This document shows positions 8,355 to 17,044 of a DNA stretch of 53,370 nucleotides, piece after piece (the stretch's first letter is position 1; each line of letters opens with the position of its first letter). Below the pieces are notes generated by a model. The model had not been told where the DNA came from, ran no database searches, and worked only from the letters and a program-made list of their open reading frames with translations. Both the position numbers and the translations under genes were made by a program. Origin of the DNA: Oscillospiraceae bacterium (GTDB lineage: Bacteria; Bacillota; Clostridia; Oscillospirales; Oscillospiraceae); NCBI GenBank assembly GCA_017458065.1, contig JAFTGD010000063.1, forward strand, positions 1-53,370, read 5' to 3'.

Positions 8355-9260
8355 ATGTCCTTTTCCTCCGATACCAAGGCCGAGCTCTGCGAAGGCCGCC
8401 CCGACAAGCGGAGCCTTGCCGTCGCCGTCTGCTACGGCATTCTGCTCTACTGCAACACCTTCCGCACCTCGGAGATTCGTATCATCACCGCCTGCGAGCC
8501 CTTTGCCGAGCAGCTCCCGCGGCTGTTCAAAAAGGCCTTTTCGGTGAGTTTTGACCAGCTGCCCCCCGAGGGCGCCCAGGGGAAGCGGAGCTTCTGCATC
8601 AGCGACACGGGCAAGATCACCCGCATCCTCGAAGCCTTCGGCGTAGGGGACGACGGTCCTCTCTCCCACCACGTCAACCTCAGCATTCTGGAAGATCCCG
8701 GCTGTCCGGAGGCCTTTGTGCGCGGCGCGTTCCTTGCCGGCGGCAGCGTCACCGACCCGGAGAAGCGCTTCCACCTGGAGCTTGCCACCAGCCACCGCAG
8801 CGTCAGCCGCGAGCTCCGCTCCATCCTGCTGGAGATGGATCTGGAGCCGAAAGAAGCCGAACGCGGCGCCCACTCCCTGCTGTATTTCAAAAAGGCCGAT
8901 CAGATCTCGGACTTTCTCGCCCGCATCGGCGCACCCGTCGCCGCGATGAACATTCTGACCGCCAAGGTCGACAAGGAGATGCGCAATACCGTCACCCGGC
9001 AGATCAACTGCGATTCCGCCAACGCCGACAAGACCGTCTCCGCCGCCATCCGGCAGAACGAGGCCATCCGCCGCCTCATCAAGCGCGAGGGTCTCGACGC
9101 GCTGCCGGAGCCGCTGAAGGACGCGGCCCTGCTCCGCCTCGCAAATCCCGAGGCCAGCCTTGCGGATCTGGCGACGCTGTCGAATCCGCCGGTGACCAAG
9201 AGCTGCCTTTCCCACCGTCTGAACAAGATCATCCTTCTCGCCGGAGAGGAGCCAACATGA
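8355..9260 (+). CDS. whiA: DNA-binding protein WhiA
   Basis: WhiA couples an N-terminal LAGLIDADG-like domain that lacks nuclease activity to a C-terminal helix-turn-helix, and affects cell division and chromosome segregation in Firmicutes (sporulation in actinomycetes). 301 residues. The ATG at 8355 is chosen over longer in-frame starts because it has AAGGAGG directly upstream and opens with the family sequence MSFSSDTKAELC. Visible: AFVRGAFLAGGSVTDPEK in the homing-endonuclease-like domain, and the conserved C-terminal part with NCDSANADKTVSAA and the LSHRLNKI helix. Its stop overlaps the dnaE start as ATGA, which implies translational coupling. Confidence 0.96.
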   Translation: MSFSSDTKAELCEGRPDKRSLAVAVCYGILLYCNTFRTSEIRIITACEPFAEQLPRLFKKAFSVSFDQLPPEGAQGKRSFCISDTGKITRILEAFGVGDDGPLSHHVNLSILEDPGCPEAFVRGAFLAGGSVTDPEKRFHLELATSHRSVSRELRSILLEMDLEPKEAERGAHSLLYFKKADQISDFLARIGAPVAAMNILTAKVDKEMRNTVTRQINCDSANADKTVSAAIRQNEAIRRLIKREGLDALPEPLKDAALLRLANPEASLADLATLSNPPVTKSCLSHRLNKIILLAGEEPT

Positions 9261-12200
9261 GCTTTGTCCATCTGCATGTCCATACCGAATACTCGCTGCT
9301 GGACGGTTTCTGCCGCATTGACCAGATCGCCAAAAAGGCGCGGTCGCTCGGCCAGACCGCCATTGCCGTCACCGACCACGGCGTCATGTACGGCGCTGTG
9401 GCGTTTTACCGCGCCTGCATCAAAGAGGGCATCCGCCCCATCATCGGGTGCGAGGTCTACGTCGCGCCGCGCAGCCGCTTCCAGAAGGAGCACGGCATCG
9501 ACAACAACTACTCCCACCTGATCCTGCTCTGCAAGGACGAGACCGGCTACCGCAACCTCTGCGCCCTCGTGAGCGCGGGCTTCACGGACGGCTTTTACAT
9601 CCGACCCCGGATCGACTGGGAGCTGCTGCATGCCCACGCCGAGGGCCTGATCTGCCTCTCCGGCTGTCTTGCGGGCGAGATTCCGCAGGCGCTTCTGAAC
9701 GGGAACACCGACAAGGCCAGATCCCGTGCGCTGAAGCTGAAGGAGCTCTTCGGCGAGGACTTCTTCCTCGAGATCCAGAACCACGGCATCCCCGAGGAGC
9801 AGCGCGTCACCGAGGGCCTGGTCGCCCTCAGCCGCGAGACCGGCATCCCCCTGGTGATGACCAACGACGCCCACTACCTGGAGAAGAGCGACGCCTATTA
9901 CCAGGACGTGCTCATGTGCATCCAGACCGGCAAGACCGTGGACGAACAGAACCGCATGCGCTTTGAGACGCAGGAGTTCTACCTCAAGAGCGAGGCCGAG
10001 ATGCGCAGCCTCTTCCCCGGTCTTGCCGAGGCTGCGGACAACACCGTCGTCATCGCCGAGCGCTGCCATTACGACTTTGAGTTCGGCCACTACCACCTGC
10101 CCCGCTTCCGCCTGCCGAAGGGCGAGACGGACAGTGCCGCCTATCTGCGCAAGCTCTGCGAGCAGGGCTTCGCCGCGCGCTACCCCGGCCGCCCCGAGGT
10201 CCACGAGCAGCTGGACTACGAGCTGGGCGTTATCGAGAAGATGGGCTTTGTGGACTACTTTCTCATCGTGTCGGACTTCATCGGCTACGCCAAGCGCAGC
10301 GGCATCCCCGTCGGCCCCGGGCGCGGCAGCGCGGCCGGCAGCGTCGTCGCCTACTGCCTGTATATCACGGACGTGGACCCGATCAAGTACTCGCTGTTCT
10401 TTGAGCGCTTTCTGAATCCGGAGCGTGTGTCCATGCCGGATATCGACGTGGACTTCTGCGTCAACCGGCGCGGCGAGGTCATCGACTATGTCAACCGTTT
10501 TTACGGCGAGGACCACGTGGCGCAGATCGTCACCTTCGGCACGATGGCGGCCCGTGCCGCCATCCGCGATGTGGGAAGAGTGCTGAACATCAGCTATGCC
10601 GAGACCGACGCCGTGGCCAAACAGGTCCCCACCTCGCTCAACATGACGCTGGACGAGGCTCTGCGCCTCTCCAAACCCCTGAAGGAATTCTACGACACCA
10701 ACGACAAGCTCCGCACCCTCATCGACGTGGCCCGCGCCCTGGAGGGCATGCCGCGCCACGCCTCGACCCACGCGGCCGGCGTTGTCATCACCGAGCGGCC
10801 CGTCAAGGACTACGTCCCCCTTGCGAAGAACGACGAGTCCGTCGTCTGCCAGTACCCCATGACCACGCTGGAGGAGCTGGGCCTGCTGAAGATGGACTTT
10901 CTCGGGCTGCGGAACCTCACCGTCCTCGAGGACGCCGCCCAGCTGGTGCGGCAGAAGGAACCCGGCTTCCGGGTCGAGGAGATCCCGGAGGACGATCCCG
11001 CGGTTTTCGAGATGCTGTCCGCCGGACAGACGGAGGGCGTGTTCCAGCTGGAGAGCGCCGGGATGACCGGCGTCTGTATGAACCTGCACCCCAAAAGCAT
11101 CGAGGACATCACCGCCGTCATCGCCCTCTACCGCCCCGGCCCCATGGACAGCATCCCCCGCTTCATTGAGTGCTCGCAGCACCCGGAGCACGTCACCTAC
11201 AAACACCCCCTGCTCCGCCCGATCCTGGAGGTCACCTACGGCTGCATCGTGTATCAGGAGCAGGTCATCGAGATCTTCCGCCAGCTGGCGGGCTTCTCCC
11301 TCGGTCAGGCGGACATGATCCGCCGCGCCATGAGCAAGAAGAAGCACGCCGTCATCGACGCCGAGCGCGTGGCCTTTGTCCACGGCGATCCGAAGCGCGG
11401 CATCACCGGCGCGGTGGCAAACGGAGTGCCGGAGAATATCGCCAACAGCATCTATGACGAGATCCTGGACTTTGCCAGTTACGCCTTCAACAAAGCCCAT
11501 GCCGTCTGCTACGCCGTCGTCTGCTACCGCACCGCGTATATGAAAAAGCATTATCCCGGCGAGTATATGGCGGCGCTCCTCTCCTCGGTCCTGGACAACG
11601 GCCAGAAGATTGCCGAGTACACCGCCGAGTGCAGAGAGCTGGGTCTGGCCCTGCTGCCCCCGGACGTCAACGAATCCCGCTCGGGCTTCTCGGTTTCGGG
11701 CGGCAACATCCGTTTCGGTCTCGCCGCCATCAAGGGCATCGGCCGCAACGCCGTGGCTCAGCTGGAGGCCGAGCGGCAGAAGAACGGACCCTTCCGCAGC
11801 TTTGAGGACTTCCTCCGCCGGATGAACGGCAAGGACTTTAACCGCCGTGCCGTCGAAAACCTGGCGCGCGCGGGCGGTTTCGACTCCTTCGGTTACAAGC
11901 GCAAGGCGCTGGTCACGGTCGCGGGCAGCATGATCGACAGCATCAGCCGCGAGACCCGCGACAACATTTCCGGCCAGATCGACCTCTTCGGCAGCTGGGA
12001 CGGGAGCAGCACAGAGGAAGAGCCGCCCCAGGACAGCCTCCCCATCCCGGACATGCCCGACTTCACCGCCCGGGAGCGCATGGCCCTGGAGAAAGAGATG
12101 ACCGGTCTCTACCTCAGCGGGCACCCAATGGACGAGTACCGCCAGGCGGTCAAGCGTGTCGGCGCAGTCCCCCTCGGGGCGATCATCGGGGATTTTTCCT

Positions 12201-12757
12201 CCGAGGACGGACCGAAGCGCTTTTCGGACAACCAGCCGGTGACCGTCGCCGGCGTCATCGACTCGCACCGCACCCGCACCACAAAGAACAACTCGCTCAT
12301 GTGCTATGCCCAGCTGGAGGACGACAGCGGCAGCATGGAGCTTATCATCTTCCAGAAGGCACTGGATCTCTGCGGGTCCTACATCGTCGACAACCAGGCC
12401 GTCCTGGTCCGCGGCAAGATCTCGGTCCGCGACGAGAAGGAGGCCCAGATCATGGTGGACTCGCTGCGGCCGCTCTCGGATCTGAACACGCCCGACGCCA
12501 TGCCGGCCGAGCGCAACCCCGTCCAGCCGAAAGCGCCGCCCGCCCCCGACCAGAAGCTCTATATCAAGCTCCCCTCGGAAAACGACCCGGTGCTGAAGCG
12601 CATCACGCTCATCCTCACCATGTTCCCGGGCAACGGTTCGCTGATCATCTGGTGCGAGAAGGAAAAAAAGAAGCTTGGCACCCGCTGCCTGCTGCACGAG
12701 GGTCTGATCCTCGAGCTGCAGGAGCTCCTCGGAGAAGAAAACGTCGTCCTGAAATGA
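9257..12757 (+). CDS. dnaE: DNA polymerase III alpha subunit, DnaE type
   Basis: Replicative polymerase subunit of 1166 residues. Domains in order: PHP domain starting at once (HLHVHTEYSLLDG, with FTDGFYIRPR further on); palm with PGRGSAAGS and the metal-binding PDIDVDF; thumb/fingers with the Lys/Arg-rich YRPGPM and YQEQVI segments; helix-hairpin-helix region near LAAIKGIGRNAV; and C-terminal OB fold (VTVAGVIDSHRTRTTKNN). Low-GC Firmicutes use DnaE beside PolC, so it is probably the DnaE partner, although PolC is not in the window. It overlaps whiA by ATGA and is the last gene of the operon; a hairpin follows at 12760. The strong GC bias makes a very long false frame on the opposite strand. 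Confidence 0.97.
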   Translation: MSFVHLHVHTEYSLLDGFCRIDQIAKKARSLGQTAIAVTDHGVMYGAVAFYRACIKEGIRPIIGCEVYVAPRSRFQKEHGIDNNYSHLILLCKDETGYRNLCALVSAGFTDGFYIRPRIDWELLHAHAEGLICLSGCLAGEIPQALLNGNTDKARSRALKLKELFGEDFFLEIQNHGIPEEQRVTEGLVALSRETGIPLVMTNDAHYLEKSDAYYQDVLMCIQTGKTVDEQNRMRFETQEFYLKSEAEMRSLFPGLAEAADNTVVIAERCHYDFEFGHYHLPRFRLPKGETDSAAYLRKLCEQGFAARYPGRPEVHEQLDYELGVIEKMGFVDYFLIVSDFIGYAKRSGIPVGPGRGSAAGSVVAYCLYITDVDPIKYSLFFERFLNPERVSMPDIDVDFCVNRRGEVIDYVNRFYGEDHVAQIVTFGTMAARAAIRDVGRVLNISYAETDAVAKQVPTSLNMTLDEALRLSKPLKEFYDTNDKLRTLIDVARALEGMPRHASTHAAGVVITERPVKDYVPLAKNDESVVCQYPMTTLEELGLLKMDFLGLRNLTVLEDAAQLVRQKEPGFRVEEIPEDDPAVFEMLSAGQTEGVFQLESAGMTGVCMNLHPKSIEDITAVIALYRPGPMDSIPRFIECSQHPEHVTYKHPLLRPILEVTYGCIVYQEQVIEIFRQLAGFSLGQADMIRRAMSKKKHAVIDAERVAFVHGDPKRGITGAVANGVPENIANSIYDEILDFASYAFNKAHAVCYAVVCYRTAYMKKHYPGEYMAALLSSVLDNGQKIAEYTAECRELGLALLPPDVNESRSGFSVSGGNIRFGLAAIKGIGRNAVAQLEAERQKNGPFRSFEDFLRRMNGKDFNRRAVENLARAGGFDSFGYKRKALVTVAGSMIDSISRETRDNISGQIDLFGSWDGSSTEEEPPQDSLPIPDMPDFTARERMALEKEMTGLYLSGHPMDEYRQAVKRVGAVPLGAIIGDFSSEDGPKRFSDNQPVTVAGVIDSHRTRTTKNNSLMCYAQLEDDSGSMELIIFQKALDLCGSYIVDNQAVLVRGKISVRDEKEAQIMVDSLRPLSDLNTPDAMPAERNPVQPKAPPAPDQKLYIKLPSENDPVLKRITLILTMFPGNGSLIIWCEKEKKKLGTRCLLHEGLILELQELLGEENVVLK

Positions 12758-12759
12758 CA

Positions 12760-12783
12760 GAACCCGCCCAAATGGGCGGGTTC
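12760..12783. terminator. Hairpin between convergent dnaE and MoaE-like gene
   Basis: GAACCCGCCC and GGGCGGGTTC pair over 10 bases around an AAAT loop. Neither side has a long T-run, so termination strength is uncertain, but its place between convergent genes fits a shared terminator. Confidence 0.6.
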
Positions 12784-12805
12784 CGGTTATCTTGCGGGTC
12801 TCTGT

Positions 12806-13198
12806 TCAGTACACTTCCTGCTCGAGAACGCACTCGTTCTTGATGGTCCCGACCAGGGCCTGCAGGGCGTCGATCACATGCGGGCGGATATCCCCGCCGA
12901 CCAGAACATACATAATATCGTCCCCGAGGACGAGCTCGCCCTCGTTGAGCCAGACGCGGATATAATAGATGCCCTCCATCCGCTTTGCCGCCTCGACGGC
13001 TTTGTCGACCTTCTCCGCGTCATAGCGGAAGACCATGCCCGTAACCGCCTCGGTGTCCTGCCTGCCCTGACGTACCTTCGCCCTGGCCGTCTGCCGGACC
13101 GTCCCGTTGTGGACGAGAAACATGCCACAGTCCGCTGCGGCGGGGTCCGCCTTGGCCTCCTTCAGCCACTGGTCCATGGATGGGGATGCTTTTTTCAT
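12806..13198 (-). CDS. MoaE-like protein (molybdopterin synthase large subunit family)
   Basis: 130 residues from ATG at 13198, which has GGAGG eight bases upstream; an earlier in-frame ATG lacks this. The fold signature of MoaE can be followed: CGMFLVHNGTVR corresponds to the family's G-x-V-x-x-F-x-G-x-VR, followed by a DAEKVDKAVEAA helix, IYYIRVWLNEGEL, GDDIMYVLVGG and a final helix. In true MoaE the end carries two essential lysines; here IKNECVLEQE keeps the first and lacks the second. No moaD, moaA or other cofactor gene is nearby. MoaE family membership is likely by sequence reading, but molybdopterin synthase activity is not assured. Confidence 0.65.
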   Translation of the reverse strand: MKKASPSMDQWLKEAKADPAAADCGMFLVHNGTVRQTARAKVRQGRQDTEAVTGMVFRYDAEKVDKAVEAAKRMEGIYYIRVWLNEGELVLGDDIMYVLVGGDIRPHVIDALQALVGTIKNECVLEQEVY

Positions 13199-13250
13199 GT
13201 CTGTTTCCTCCGTCTTTCTTCGATACAAACGACCGATGCCTCTGTCTCAC

Positions 13251-13279
13251 AGTATACAACCGGGGACGGTTTTTCACAA
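13251..13279 (-). promoter_or_regulatory. Promoter of the MoaE-like gene
   Basis: On the minus strand TTGTGA (13279-13274), 17-base spacer, TATACT (13256-13251). It lies back to back with the DMT permease promoter. Confidence 0.6.
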
Positions 13280-13303
13280 GAGAGGATTCTGTCGCTTTTC
13301 CTC

Positions 13304-13333
13304 TTGACAGGCCGCTTGCGCCTGTTGTATCCT
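13304..13333 (+). promoter_or_regulatory. Candidate promoter of the DMT permease gene
   Basis: TTGACA at 13304-13309, 18-base spacer, TATCCT at 13328-13333, about 65 bases before the ATG. Confidence 0.55.
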
Positions 13334-13399
13334 TGCCCGGGCAGCAGTGTTCACACCGCTGTGCGCAATTTTTTCAACACATTGGAGGCAATCGCTTTC

Positions 13400-14299
13400 A
13401 TGACAAAGAAAGACAATAACGCGCTCGGTCCGGCGCTCATCATTCTTGCGGGTATTTTCTGGGGCAGCATGGGCATCTTTGTCCGCCGCCTCGCCGCCTA
13501 CGGGCTCAGCTCCATCCAGATCGTCTGCGTCCGGGTCGTGCTGGCCGCACTGGTCTTTTGCCTGATCCTGCTCGTGAAGGACCCGAAGGGCTTCCGGATC
13601 TCGCTGCGGGATCTCCCGCTCTTCCTCGGCCTCGGCCTCGGGAGCGTCCTGGTGTTCACCGTGTGCTACTTTACCGCCATCTCGATGATGCCCCTCTCCA
13701 CGGCGGCCATCCTGCTCTATACCTCGCCCATCTGGATCATGCTGATGTCGGTGCTGTTCTTTCACGAGAAGCTGACGGCCAGAAAAATCCTCGCTCTGGT
13801 GCTGGCTTTCGGCGGCTGCGTGCTGGTCTCCGGCATCTCCGGCGGCGGGCTCACGGTCACAGGCCTTCTCATCGGCCTGGGTTCGGGCATCGGTTACGGG
13901 CTCTACAGCATTCTGGGCACCGTCGCGCTGCGGCGTTACTCCCCTTACACCGTTACGACCTGGACCTTTCTGATTGCGGGGACCGGCTCTCTGCTGATCA
14001 GCCGCCCGGCGGACATCGCGTCGAAGCTTTCGGCAGCGCCTTCCGTGCCCGGCGTGCTCGGCTTTTGTCTGCTGACCGCGCTGGTGACGGCCGTGGTCCC
14101 CTTCCTCGCCTATACGCTCGGGCTGCGCCGCGTCGAGGCCAGCAAGGCGGGTATCCTCGCCACCGTCGAGCCGATGGTCGCCACGCTCATCGGGGTCCTG
14201 GTGTTCTCCGAGCCGCTGACGCTCACCTCCGGTCTCGGTGTGCTGCTGATCCTCGCCGCCGTCGTCCTGCTAAATCTGCCTTCGAAGGATCCGGGTTAA
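13400..14299 (+). CDS. EamA/DMT-superfamily permease
   Basis: A 299-residue inner-membrane protein with about ten hydrophobic segments in two repeated EamA halves. The first starts with ALIILAGIFWGSMGIFVRRL and the second with GLLIGLGSGIGYGLYSILG. Such permeases export or import small metabolites, often amino acids, nucleosides or drugs; the substrate cannot be read from sequence. The start at 13400 is preceded by TTGGAGG. The open frame extends further upstream, but that part has no coding character and contains the promoter. The gene ends in its own terminator, whose stem begins just before the stop codon. Confidence 0.9.
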   Translation: MTKKDNNALGPALIILAGIFWGSMGIFVRRLAAYGLSSIQIVCVRVVLAALVFCLILLVKDPKGFRISLRDLPLFLGLGLGSVLVFTVCYFTAISMMPLSTAAILLYTSPIWIMLMSVLFFHEKLTARKILALVLAFGGCVLVSGISGGGLTVTGLLIGLGSGIGYGLYSILGTVALRRYSPYTVTTWTFLIAGTGSLLISRPADIASKLSAAPSVPGVLGFCLLTALVTAVVPFLAYTLGLRRVEASKAGILATVEPMVATLIGVLVFSEPLTLTSGLGVLLILAAVVLLNLPSKDPG

Positions 14300-14330
14300 G
14301 TCAAAGCGCTCCGGATCCCTCTGTTTTTTT
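14287..14330 (+). terminator. Terminator of the DMT permease gene
   Basis: GGATCCGG at 14287-14294 pairs with CCGGATCC at 14311-14318, followed by CTCTG and seven T. The first arm lies inside the last codons of the gene. Confidence 0.75.
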
Positions 14331-14344
14331 GTGCACCTTTCCGA

Positions 14345-14373
14345 TTGACTTCTCTCCCGCTTCGTGGTATTCC
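14345..14373 (+). promoter_or_regulatory. Promoter of the ParB-like/BMP gene pair
   Basis: TTGACT at 14345-14350, 17-base spacer ending in TGG (extended -10), TATTCC at 14368-14373, about 45 bases before the start codon. Confidence 0.55.
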
Positions 14374-14422
14374 TTACGCGCATCCGAAGGATGCACAGTT
14401 TTGACATCAGAAAGGACGCTTT

Positions 14423-16369
14423 ATGAGATCTGAAGCGGTCGAACAATACAACATCGCCCTGAAGCTGGGCCAGAAATATATGAAGAACGCCATCCTGCGG
14501 GGCGAATACCCCTACCCTCTGGTGCTGGATGATATTCTTCAGGAATCCGCCATCGCCGGCTACGCCGACCTCGGGACCGTCAACGTCCCCACCGAGCGTT
14601 TTGTCGGCACCAAGTCCGCCGGGCGCGTCGCCGCGCTCGCGGGCAACTTTATGCCGCTGCTGGAGGTCGGCAGCGAGTTTGCCGCCAAATGGATCGCGCT
14701 CTGTGACGCGCATCTGAGCGAGGAGGGCATCCGCGACCCGATCCAATGCTACGAGTTCCTCGGACGCTTCTATGTCCAGGAGGGGAACAAGCGCCTCAGC
14801 GTATTGAAGAGCTATCTCGCCCCCAGCATCTCCGCCCGCGTTACCCGTGTGATCCCCCAGTGGTCCGAGGACCACGACGTGCAGCTCTACTACGAGTTCA
14901 TGCACTTCTATTCCCTTTCGGGACTCTACGGGATCGACTTCCGTCACCGCGGCGACTACGCAAAGCTGCAGGCCGCGCTGGGTTTCGAGCCGGAGCACAT
15001 CTGGACCGAGAACGAGCGCCGCAGCTTTTCCGCCGGCTTCAGCCACCTGAAGGACGCGCTGAAGAAGCACGACCTGGAGAAGAACCGTGTCACCCCGGCT
15101 GAGGTCCTCCTGACCTGGCTGCAGGTCTTCTCCTTCGGGGATATCAAGGACCTGACGCAGACGGAACTGGCCAGGCGCATCGACACCCTCTGGCCGGACG
15201 TTCTGGCCCGGGACGGCGGCGCTGTCATCGAGCTGAGTACCGAGCCGAACGAGAAGGAAAAGAACGTCATCTCCAAGATCATCAGCATCGCGAAGCCCGA
15301 CCACCTGAACATCGCCTTTCTCTACGATGCCGCACCTGAGGACAGCACCTGGGTCCGGGCGCACGACGACGGCAGACAGTATCTGGAAGACCAGCTCGGC
15401 GCCCGGGTTGCAGTGCGGGCCTATCTCCGCGAGGAGCGTGATTATGACGATGTGCTTGAGGCCGCCATCGACGACGGGGCGGAGCTCATTTTCGCCACCG
15501 ATGCCGCTATGGTCAGCGCCTGCCGCAAGGCCGCCGCCCTGCACAAGAACGTCCGCTTCCTGACCTGCGCGCTGTTCCAGCCCTATACGGGCGTCAGGAT
15601 GTACAACGGGCGGACGTACGAGTGCAAGTTCATCACCGGCGCCATCGCCGGCATCATGACCGAGACCGACACCATCGGCTATGTGGCCAACAACCCGATC
15701 TTCGGCACGCCGGCGAGCGTCAACGCCTTTGCTCTCGGCGCCCGCATGACCAATCCCCGGGCCAGGATCAAACTGGACTGGGCCTGTCTGCCGGGGGACC
15801 CGGTGCAGCGCCTGCTGGACAGCGGCGTCTCGGTCATCTCCAACCGTGAGATTGTGAGCCCCAGCACCCTGTGGAAGGACTTTGAGCTCGGTACCTTCAA
15901 GCTGCAGTCCGACGGCTCTCTGCTCCCCCTTGCGACGCCGTACTGGAACTGGGGCAAGCTCTATGAAAAGATCGTCCGCAGTGTTTTTACCGGAGCCTGG
16001 AACAGCATTTCGTCCAGCAAAGCCATCAACTACTGGTGGGGTATGGCCAGCGGCGTCCTCGATGTGCACATCAGCGAACTGCTGCCCGACGGCGTGCGGG
16101 GCCTCGGCAAGATCCTGAAGGACGGCATCTGCAGCGGGACGATCCAGCCCTTCCGCATTCCCATCACCGATCAGAACGGCGTCCTGCACAACGACGGTGC
16201 ACATCCCTTCCTGCCCGACGAGATCATCTCGATGGACTGGTTCTGCGACAACGTCGACGGTCGAATCCCCGACTATGAAGAGCTCCGTCCCGAATATGCC
16301 GAGACCATGCGCATCCTCGGCCTGTACAGAAAAAAACTGCTCCCGGAGGCAGAAGGAGGACAGCTGTGA
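14423..16369 (+). CDS. Cytoplasmic fusion of a ParB-like domain and a BMP/PnrA-type ligand-binding domain
   Basis: 648 residues with no signal peptide or membrane segment. Around residues 55-145 the pattern resembles ParB/sulfiredoxin-type domains, with FYVQEGNKRLSVLKSY at 116-131 matching their G-N-x-R-L core. From about 293 (LNIAFLYDAAPEDSTWVRAH) to about 480 it reads as a BMP-family (PnrA/Med-like) periplasmic-binding fold, including IFATDAAM, FITGAIAGIMTETDTIGYVA and NAFALGARMTNP. BMP proteins are normally exported lipoproteins for nucleosides. Here the domain sits in the cytoplasm behind a putative nucleotide- or DNA-related domain, so a sensor or regulator role is an inference. Its TGA overlaps the GTG of the following metallophosphoesterase, implying a joint function. 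Confidence 0.75.
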   Translation: MRSEAVEQYNIALKLGQKYMKNAILRGEYPYPLVLDDILQESAIAGYADLGTVNVPTERFVGTKSAGRVAALAGNFMPLLEVGSEFAAKWIALCDAHLSEEGIRDPIQCYEFLGRFYVQEGNKRLSVLKSYLAPSISARVTRVIPQWSEDHDVQLYYEFMHFYSLSGLYGIDFRHRGDYAKLQAALGFEPEHIWTENERRSFSAGFSHLKDALKKHDLEKNRVTPAEVLLTWLQVFSFGDIKDLTQTELARRIDTLWPDVLARDGGAVIELSTEPNEKEKNVISKIISIAKPDHLNIAFLYDAAPEDSTWVRAHDDGRQYLEDQLGARVAVRAYLREERDYDDVLEAAIDDGAELIFATDAAMVSACRKAAALHKNVRFLTCALFQPYTGVRMYNGRTYECKFITGAIAGIMTETDTIGYVANNPIFGTPASVNAFALGARMTNPRARIKLDWACLPGDPVQRLLDSGVSVISNREIVSPSTLWKDFELGTFKLQSDGSLLPLATPYWNWGKLYEKIVRSVFTGAWNSISSSKAINYWWGMASGVLDVHISELLPDGVRGLGKILKDGICSGTIQPFRIPITDQNGVLHNDGAHPFLPDEIISMDWFCDNVDGRIPDYEELRPEYAETMRILGLYRKKLLPEAEGGQL

Positions 16370-16956
16370 AGCTGCTGCTCATCTCGGATGAGGAAGACAA
16401 ATATCTGTGGGACTACTACCGCCCCGGCCGTCTTGACGGGGTGGACCTGATTCTGTCCGCCGGCGACCTGAAGGCGAGCTATCTCAGCTTTCTCGTGACC
16501 ATGTCCAACCGCCCTCTGCTCTATGTCCACGGCAACCACGACGGCGCCTATGACCGCCAGCCCCCGGAGGGCTGCGACTGTGTCGACGACCGCCTCATGG
16601 TGGTGAACGGGCTGCGGATCCTGGGGCTGGGCGGCTGCCGCCGCTACAACGACGGACCTTATCAGTATTCCGAGCGGCAGATGCGGCTGCGCATCCTGAA
16701 GCTGCAGATGAAGATCATGCGGGCGGGCGGCGTCGATATCGTCCTGACCCACGCGCCGGTCGCCGGGTACGGCGACGAGGACAACATCACGCACAGGGGC
16801 TTTGAGGCCTTTCTCCCGCTGCTGGACCGCTGGCAGCCCTCCTATCTGGTCCACGGCCATGTCCACAAGCGATACGACCCGCGGCAGGAGCGCGTCCTGC
16901 AGTACAGGAACACCACCATCATCAACGCAAACGGAAAATACTATCTGGAGCTGTGA
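16366..16956 (+). CDS. Metallophosphoesterase
   Basis: 196 residues from a GTG start that overlaps the previous stop (GTGA) and has GAAGGAGG upstream. Calcineurin-like motifs are visible in order: SDEED at 7-11 in place of the usual D-x-H; SAGDLK with Asp34; GNHDG at 56-60; LTHAPV; and HGHVHKR. These bind two metal ions for hydrolysis of a phosphoester, probably a nucleotide or cyclic nucleotide, in the cytoplasm. The first motif has Glu where His is usual. Close coupling with the BMP/ParB-like protein suggests that this protein may turn over the ligand sensed by its partner, but no substrate can be named. Confidence 0.85.
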   Translation: MKLLLISDEEDKYLWDYYRPGRLDGVDLILSAGDLKASYLSFLVTMSNRPLLYVHGNHDGAYDRQPPEGCDCVDDRLMVVNGLRILGLGGCRRYNDGPYQYSERQMRLRILKLQMKIMRAGGVDIVLTHAPVAGYGDEDNITHRGFEAFLPLLDRWQPSYLVHGHVHKRYDPRQERVLQYRNTTIINANGKYYLEL

Positions 16957-16971
16957 AAAGCCTGTTTCCTG

Positions 16972-17000
16972 TTGTCAATCCCGCTTTTCTATGCTATACT
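16972..17000 (+). promoter_or_regulatory. Promoter of the HU gene
   Basis: TTGTCA at 16972-16977, 17-base spacer ending in TGC (extended -10), TATACT at 16995-17000, about 45 bases before the ATG. It looks strong, as expected for HU. Confidence 0.75.
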
Positions 17001-17044
17001 CTGATTACCCCTAGCAAAAAACAGCAAAAAAGGAGTCTTTAACC

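Noticed and set aside
8900-12697. A 1265-codon open frame on the minus strand opposite dnaE
   Set aside because: It is the mirror of dnaE codon bias in GC-rich DNA. It has no ribosome site, no recognisable domain, and a Val/Leu/Asp/Gly/His-rich composition typical of such shadows.
12878-13399. Extension of the DMT permease frame upstream to 12878
   Set aside because: It overlaps the MoaE-like gene and both promoters, with no membrane-protein character. The ATG at 13400 has a good ribosome site.
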